From NCBI GenBank assembly GCA_047620505.1, contig JBLHKS010000254.1:1-9393 (forward strand): a stretch of 9,393 nt of DNA, read 5' to 3'. Source of the DNA: JBLHKS01 sp047620505. Lineage in GTDB: Bacteria > Verrucomicrobiota > Verrucomicrobiia > Verrucomicrobiales > DEV007. Made by a program: the position numbers and the translations under genes. Under the pieces are notes generated by a model. It worked only from the letters and a program-made list of their open reading frames with translations, was not told the origin of the DNA and did no database searches. Shown piece after piece: positions 5,532 to 9,393 of this stretch. Numbering within the stretch: position 1 is the stretch's first letter; the number at the start of each line of letters is the position of its first letter.

Positions 5532-7735
5532 GCGTTCAGCGTCGCGCTCGGACGCATGACGGCTGAGGCCTTTTCGTCATTCGGAAGAAAATAGCCATCG
5601 GTGTCGGCAGGCGAGTTTTGAACCGCGAGCATCTCATCAGCGATCTTCGTTTCGTTGCTTGCCAACTGCTCAGCGAGCGGTCCGAAATGAGCCTTCAACT
5701 CCGCATCTTCGTCTTGCGCAACGAGCGCCTCCGCCCAATAAAGCGCGAGGTAAAAATGACTGCCGCGATTGTCGATTTTGCCGATTCGGCGGGCTGGTGA
5801 TTTGCCTTCCTGAAGCAGTTTTTCGGTCGCTTTGTCCAACGCCGCGCCGAGGACCCGCGCTTTCGCGTTTCCAAAGGTTTCCCCGAGATGGTCTAACGAA
5901 ACTGCCAACGCCAGAAACTCACCGAGTGAATCCCAACGCAGATAATTCTGCTCCAGCAGCTGCTGGACGTGTTTCGGCGCAGATCCGCCTGCTCCCGTCT
6001 CAAACAAGCCGCCGCCGTTCATCAACGGAACGATCGAAAGCATTTTGGCGCTCGTTCCTAACTCGAGAATCGGGAAAAGATCGGTCAGGTAATCCCGAAG
6101 CACGTTGCCGGTTACCGAAATCGTGTCTTCGCCATTTTTGACCCGCTCCAGCGTGAATTTCGTCGCCTCGAACGGCGGCATGATCTGGATGTCAAGCCCG
6201 TCAGTGTCGTGATCGCCAAGGTAAGCGTTCACCTTTGCAATAATCTGGCTGTCGTGCGCGCGATCCTCGCTCAACCAGAAAATCGTCGGCCAACCGGTCG
6301 CCCGCGCGCGGTTAACGGCCAGCTTCACCCAGTCCCGAATCGGCGCGTCCTTCGTCTGGCACGCCCGCCAGATATCGCCGGTCTCAACCTCGTGTTCGAT
6401 CAGCGTGTTCCCCGCCGAATCGGTCACGCGAATCACGCCATCGCCGGGAGCTTGAAACGTCTTGTCGTGCGAGCCGTACTCCTCAGCTTTCTGAGCCATC
6501 AGGCCGACATTCGGGACGGTCCCCATCGTCGTCGGGTCAAACGCGCCGTGCTCGCGGCAGAAATCGATTGTCGCCTGGTAAACCGAGGCGTAGCAGCTGT
6601 CCGGAATCACCGCGAGAGCGTCTTGGAGCTCGCCTTTTGGGTTCCACATCTGGCCAGAAGTCCGGATCATCGCTGGCATCGAGGCATCGATGATGATGTC
6701 GCTTGGGACGTGGAGATTCGTGATTCCTTTATCGGAATTGACCATCGCGAGGTCTGGCCCATTTTCATAAGCCGCGGCGATGTCGGCCTCAAACTCGGCC
6801 TTTTCGTCGGCGGGAAGCGAATCCAGCCGAGCTGTCAAATCGCCAAACCCGTTGTGAAAATCGACACCGAGTTCCGCGAGCCGCGCGCTGTGTTTCGCGA
6901 TCAGATCCTTGAAGAAAACCTCAACGCAAACGCCGAAAATGATCGGGTCGCTAACTTTCATCATCGTTGCCTTCATGTGAAGCGAGAAGAGAATTCCTTC
7001 GGCCTTCGCGCGAGCGATTTGCTCCTCCAAAAACGCGGCGAGCGCCTTCCGGCTCATCCGCGTTCCATCAAAAACTTCACCCGCGAGTAGCGGAGTCGAC
7101 TCCTTCAGGACCGTGGTTTCGCCAGCCGTCGAGACAAATTCGATCTTCGCGTCCGTTGCTTCGGTGACCGTCACCGACTGCTCGCTCGAGCAAAAATCGT
7201 CCTTGCTCATCGTCGCGACATTCGTCTTCGAATCCTTCGACCATGCGCCCATCGAATGCGGATTCGCCTTCGCGTAAGCCTTCACTGCTTGAGGTGCTCG
7301 GCGGTCCGAATTGCCCTCGCGCAAAACCGGATTGACAGCGCTTCCTTTGATCTTGCCAAACCGCGTCTGAATCGCCCGCTCCTCGTCAGTTTTCGGCTCG
7401 TCCGGGTAATTCGGGATGTCGTAGCCCTTGCTCTGAAGCTCCGCGATCGCCGCCTTCAACTGAGGGATCGAAGCGCTGATATTCGGCAGTTTGATGATGT
7501 TCGCCTCCGGCGTTTTCGCCAGATCTCCAAGCTCGCTCAACGCATCGCCGATTTTCTGGTCTTCGGTCAAATTCTCGGGGAAATTTGCGATAATCCGGCC
7601 CGCCAAAGAGATGTCTCGGGTCTCGACGTGAACCCCGGCTGGCTTGGCGAAAGCCTGGATGATCGGAAGCAGAGAAAAGGTCGCGAGAGCAGGTGCCTCG
7701 TCGGTTTTAGTGTAGATAATCGTGGGCGATTTCAT
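5519..7735 (-). CDS. icd: Monomeric NADP-dependent isocitrate dehydrogenase
   Basis: The 738-residue product is full length for the monomeric (type II) isocitrate dehydrogenase, which converts isocitrate and NADP to 2-oxoglutarate, CO2 and NADPH in the TCA cycle. Numbering matches the Azotobacter vinelandii enzyme as I recall it. Isocitrate-binding residues Ser132, Asn135, Arg139 and Arg145 lie in GSAVNPVLREGNSDRR (131-146), with Lys255, Tyr420 and Arg547. Metal ligands Asp350, Asp548 and Asp552 are present, as are the cofactor-site residues His589 and Arg600. KLPNISASIPQLKAAI (82-97) and GTSAKMLSIVPLMNGGG (560-576) are further family blocks. No lesion is visible. It is unrelated in fold arrangement to the homodimeric enzyme. 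The ATG at 7735 has no Shine-Dalgarno sequence and sits 2 bases after a GC-rich hairpin. hpt ends 36 bases upstream, so icd may be the last gene of the pgeF-ispE-hpt transcript. Confidence 0.97.
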   Translation of the reverse strand: MKSPTIIYTKTDEAPALATFSLLPIIQAFAKPAGVHVETRDISLAGRIIANFPENLTEDQKIGDALSELGDLAKTPEANIIKLPNISASIPQLKAAIAELQSKGYDIPNYPDEPKTDEERAIQTRFGKIKGSAVNPVLREGNSDRRAPQAVKAYAKANPHSMGAWSKDSKTNVATMSKDDFCSSEQSVTVTEATDAKIEFVSTAGETTVLKESTPLLAGEVFDGTRMSRKALAAFLEEQIARAKAEGILFSLHMKATMMKVSDPIIFGVCVEVFFKDLIAKHSARLAELGVDFHNGFGDLTARLDSLPADEKAEFEADIAAAYENGPDLAMVNSDKGITNLHVPSDIIIDASMPAMIRTSGQMWNPKGELQDALAVIPDSCYASVYQATIDFCREHGAFDPTTMGTVPNVGLMAQKAEEYGSHDKTFQAPGDGVIRVTDSAGNTLIEHEVETGDIWRACQTKDAPIRDWVKLAVNRARATGWPTIFWLSEDRAHDSQIIAKVNAYLGDHDTDGLDIQIMPPFEATKFTLERVKNGEDTISVTGNVLRDYLTDLFPILELGTSAKMLSIVPLMNGGGLFETGAGGSAPKHVQQLLEQNYLRWDSLGEFLALAVSLDHLGETFGNAKARVLGAALDKATEKLLQEGKSPARRIGKIDNRGSHFYLALYWAEALVAQDEDAELKAHFGPLAEQLASNETKIADEMLAVQNSPADTDGYFLPNDEKASAVMRPSATLNAIIG
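5954..5965. repeat. Dispersed palindrome CAGCAGCTGCTG, copy 4
   Basis: This exact copy is inside icd, read on the minus strand as Gln-Gln-Leu-Leu (residues 591-594). Confidence 0.6.
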
Positions 7736-7737
7736 GA

Positions 7738-7751
7738 AGCGCGCGAGCGCT
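7738..7751. promoter_or_regulatory. GC-rich hairpin just upstream of the icd start
   Basis: AGCGC (7738-7742) and GCGCT (7747-7751) form a 5-bp, mostly GC stem with a 4-base loop in the 36-base hpt-icd gap. On the minus strand it ends 2 bases before the icd ATG, where a ribosome-binding site would normally be. It could reduce or regulate initiation. The stem is short, so its stability in vivo is uncertain. Confidence 0.3.
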
Positions 7752-7771
7752 ACACCCGAGGTCCCATAAAT

Positions 7772-8347
7772 TCAAGAAGAGGCCTCAATGAATTCGTTCT
7801 TCAAAACCCCGATCAGCGGCAAATTCCGATATTTGCCCATGTAATCGAGGCCGTAGCCGACGACGAATTCGTCTTCGATCCGAAACCCAACGTAGTCAGC
7901 CTCGAACTCGACCGCGCGCTCTACGTTTTTGTCCAGCAGCACGCAACTCCGCGCCGAAGCAACGCCGATCTCGTCTCGAAGATGAGTGACGACCGCGTTG
8001 AGCGTCCGGCCCGTGTCGAGAATGTCGTCGACCACGAGGACGTGTTTGTCAGCGAGGTCGTCGAGCGCCGTGCTATCGAAAGTAACCCGTCCGCTGCTCG
8101 AAGTTCCGCCGTGATAGCTGGAAACGCGGAACGACTCCAGATAAATCGGGAGTGAGATCGCGCGCATCAAATCCGCGGCAAAGAAAATCGAGCCCTGAAG
8201 GATGACCAACAACGTCAGCTCCTCGCCGTCGAGTTCGGTTTCGATCGCCGCGCCGAGCTCCGCGACGCGCTCGCGAATCTCCTCTCTCGAAAGCAGAACG
8301 TGGTCGATCCGCTTCATCAAACGGTGCTCGGTTGCTGGCTGAGTCAT
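7772..8347 (-). CDS. hpt: Hypoxanthine (guanine) phosphoribosyltransferase
   Basis: The 191-residue product is a type I phosphoribosyltransferase that joins hypoxanthine (and often guanine) to PRPP to form IMP or GMP. It shows the PRPP-binding motif VLVVDDILDTGRT (103-115), a flexible-loop segment SSYHGGTSSSG (76-86), the purine-contacting Lys140 in LLDK, and the C-terminal VGYGLDY (163-169). The PRPP motif and Lys140 region fit hypoxanthine-type rather than adenine-type enzymes. The ATG at 8347 is 9 bases after the ispE stop. A second in-frame ATG at 8317 (MKRIDHVLLS) would give 181 residues, closer to the usual length and to the conserved N-terminus, so either may be used; neither has a Shine-Dalgarno sequence. 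It sits in an apparent pgeF-ispE-hpt-icd operon. Confidence 0.93.
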   Translation of the reverse strand: MTQPATEHRLMKRIDHVLLSREEIRERVAELGAAIETELDGEELTLLVILQGSIFFAADLMRAISLPIYLESFRVSSYHGGTSSSGRVTFDSTALDDLADKHVLVVDDILDTGRTLNAVVTHLRDEIGVASARSCVLLDKNVERAVEFEADYVGFRIEDEFVVGYGLDYMGKYRNLPLIGVLKNEFIEASS

Positions 8348-8356
8348 CGGCTGGAT

Positions 8357-9205
8357 TCAACCCGCTTCACAGACGTGCGTCCACGTCGATTCTCCAAATT
8401 CCGCCTTCACGCGTTCCAGCAGCTGCTGGCCGAGCCGAAATTCGCGGAGCACCGCCATCATCGTCGAGCCAGACCCTGACATCAGCGCAGCGGAGACTTC
8501 CGGTTGATCACGCAGCCAGGATTTGAGATCGGCCAGCACAAAGTGTTTCGCAAAAACCGGGCGCTCGAGATCGTTGACCATCGCGCCCCAGGCGCAAATC
8601 TGAGGCGCGTAGAGCACGCCTGGTAGTTCCTTCGAGTCCTGCCAATTTTGATAAGCCCACGGCGTCGGGATTTCGAAAGCCGGCTTGACGAGCAGCAACG
8701 GCAGACGGTGCGGAAAGTCGACAACCGGCTCGACGACCTCGCCGCGGCCTCGGCAGTCCGACACCACTGGCGAAAGGAAAAACGGAATATCGGAGCCGAT
8801 CTCCGCAGCGATTTTTCGGAGTTTCTTGTCCCCGATCTTGAGCTCGAACAGCTGGCACAAACCTCGAAAAGTCATCGCCGCGTCGCTGCTCCCGCCGCCA
8901 AGACCGGCACCGTGCGGAATTCGCTTTTTCAGATGAATTGCGACGTCGAACTTCCGGCGGGCACGCTTTTCAAGCAAGCGAACGGCTTTAACCACGAGAT
9001 TCGTCTCATCGGTCGGCAACCGCTCGTCATCGCAGGTGAATTCCAGCCCGAGAGTCGACCCGCGCTTGAAGCTCAGCTCATCGCAAAGGCTGATCGGGGC
9101 CATGCGGGTTTCGATCTCGTGAAACCCATCGCTACGGCGGCGAAGGACTTTGAGATCGAGGTTCACCTTCGCAGGCGCATCGAGAGTCAATTCCGGTTCA
9201 TTCAT
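8357..9205 (-). CDS. ispE: 4-diphosphocytidyl-2-C-methyl-D-erythritol kinase
   Basis: The 282-residue product is a GHMP-family kinase that phosphorylates 4-diphosphocytidyl-2-C-methylerythritol with ATP, the fourth step of the MEP route to isoprenoid precursors. Numbering from the chosen ATG, the N-terminal PAKVNLDL (11-18) carries the conserved Lys13. PHGAGLGGGSSDAA (97-110) is the ATP-binding glycine loop. GSDIPFF (137-143) carries the catalytic Asp139. LMSGSGSTMMAVL (241-253) is the C-terminal GHMP motif. The length is normal. The ATG at 9205 is preferred; a TTG at 9211 would add two residues. The start overlaps the end of the upstream pgeF frame by 8 bases, which suggests translational coupling and may explain the missing Shine-Dalgarno sequence. 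hpt follows after 9 bases. Confidence 0.95.
   Translation of the reverse strand: MNEPELTLDAPAKVNLDLKVLRRRSDGFHEIETRMAPISLCDELSFKRGSTLGLEFTCDDERLPTDETNLVVKAVRLLEKRARRKFDVAIHLKKRIPHGAGLGGGSSDAAMTFRGLCQLFELKIGDKKLRKIAAEIGSDIPFFLSPVVSDCRGRGEVVEPVVDFPHRLPLLLVKPAFEIPTPWAYQNWQDSKELPGVLYAPQICAWGAMVNDLERPVFAKHFVLADLKSWLRDQPEVSAALMSGSGSTMMAVLREFRLGQQLLERVKAEFGESTWTHVCEAG
8417..8428. repeat. Dispersed palindrome CAGCAGCTGCTG, copy 5
   Basis: This exact copy is inside ispE, read on the minus strand as Gln-Gln-Leu-Leu (residues 260-263 from the ATG). Confidence 0.6.
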
Positions 9206-9393
9206 AACCAATCAAAGCCAGCATTCGGCCGGTCTTTCCTTTCTCAACTCGATAAGAATAATATTTTTCGAGGTCGCGCGAAGTGCACTGACCATCATCG
9301 TGAAACTGTGAATCCGGAATTCCGGCCGCCAAGCAGTCCAGGCGGATTTGAGCGGCAAAATCGATTTCGTAAGCCGGAGGCCGAATGCACGGG
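9198..9393 (-). CDS. pgeF: Peptidoglycan editing factor PgeF / YfiH family protein, C-terminal part
   Basis: The frame is open from the right edge of the window to a TGA at 9198-9200, giving the last 64 residues of a longer protein. The segment PCIRPPAYEIDF resembles the conserved GPxI...YEV block of the YfiH (DUF152, laccase-domain) family. The later CTSRDLEKYYSYRVEKGKTG followed by RMLALIG matches the C-terminal pattern of Cys-Thr, then FFSYR, then a TGR and hydrophobic end. Family members have been described as peptidoglycan editing factors and as purine nucleoside phosphorylase/adenosine deaminase-like enzymes. The catalytic His/Cys residues are in the missing N-terminal part. The stop overlaps the ispE start by 8 bases, so this is probably the gene before ispE in an operon. 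Confidence 0.8.
   Translation of the reverse strand, partial: PCIRPPAYEIDFAAQIRLDCLAAGIPDSQFHDDGQCTSRDLEKYYSYRVEKGKTGRMLALIGYE

Noticed and set aside
6209..7090. Long open frame (293 codons) on the plus strand opposite icd
   Set aside because: It is antisense to a gene with all catalytic residues conserved, has Arg-rich composition typical of reading GC-rich coding DNA backwards, and shows no recognisable domain.
7256..8155. Long open frame (299 codons) on the plus strand across icd and hpt
   Set aside because: It runs antisense through two well-supported genes and their junction, and its composition is that of a shadow frame.
1..9393. Frequent GATCG / CGCGATC strings, possibly a HIP1-like motif
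   Set aside because: They are common in the genes but were not counted against a codon-aware background, and Asp, Ile and Arg codon choice could account for them.
1..9393. Mobile elements, CRISPR arrays, tRNA or rRNA genes
   Set aside because: No transposase or integrase motif, regularly spaced direct repeats, or RNA-gene signature was seen on either strand.

Overview
The window looks like chromosomal DNA from a Gram-negative, moderately GC-rich bacterium. It holds a di-haem cytochrome c peroxidase with a signal peptide, a predicted secreted 3D-domain protein, MEP-pathway isoprenoid synthesis (ispE) and a monomeric NADP isocitrate dehydrogenase. None of the six visible start codons has a clear Shine-Dalgarno sequence. 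Together these fit the Verrucomicrobiota/PVC group best, but that placement is a tentative inference. No phage, transposon, CRISPR array, rRNA or tRNA gene was seen.

Left block (1-3757). A plus-strand gene enters from outside the window. Its product joins a 5'-nucleotidase (metallophosphatase plus 5'-nucleotidase C-terminal domain) to an inosine/uridine-type nucleoside hydrolase, which on paper takes a nucleotide to free base and ribose in two steps. It converges, with 3 bases between stop codons, on a minus-strand di-haem cytochrome c peroxidase/MauG-like gene with an unusual His/Asp-rich N-terminal segment. Upstream of the peroxidase on the same strand is a half-length TauE/SafE membrane protein.

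Centre (4193-4740). A 548-base gap lies between divergent genes and is clearly AT-richer than its surroundings (positions 4321-4500 are 39% GC by hand count). It carries two perfect DnaA-box matches in the same orientation and a 10-bp inverted repeat whose arms are the half-sites of the chromosomal parS (ParB-binding) sequence. It is a candidate replication-origin/partition region or a relic of one, although no dnaA, dnaN or parAB gene is visible. To its right is a plus-strand gene for a predicted secreted 3D-domain (MltA-like barrel) protein.

Right block (5519-9393). A minus-strand run reads pgeF (partial) - ispE - hpt - icd with overlaps or short gaps, so it is probably one transcript: peptidoglycan editing factor, isoprenoid precursor synthesis, purine salvage and TCA-cycle isocitrate dehydrogenase. 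It converges on the 3D-domain gene with a 4-base gap inside a stem-loop.

Across the window, the perfect 12-bp palindrome CAGCAGCTGCTG occurs five times, in four genes and in two reading frames, with a one-mismatch copy in the central gap. This is far more than base composition predicts and suggests a genome-wide dispersed motif.
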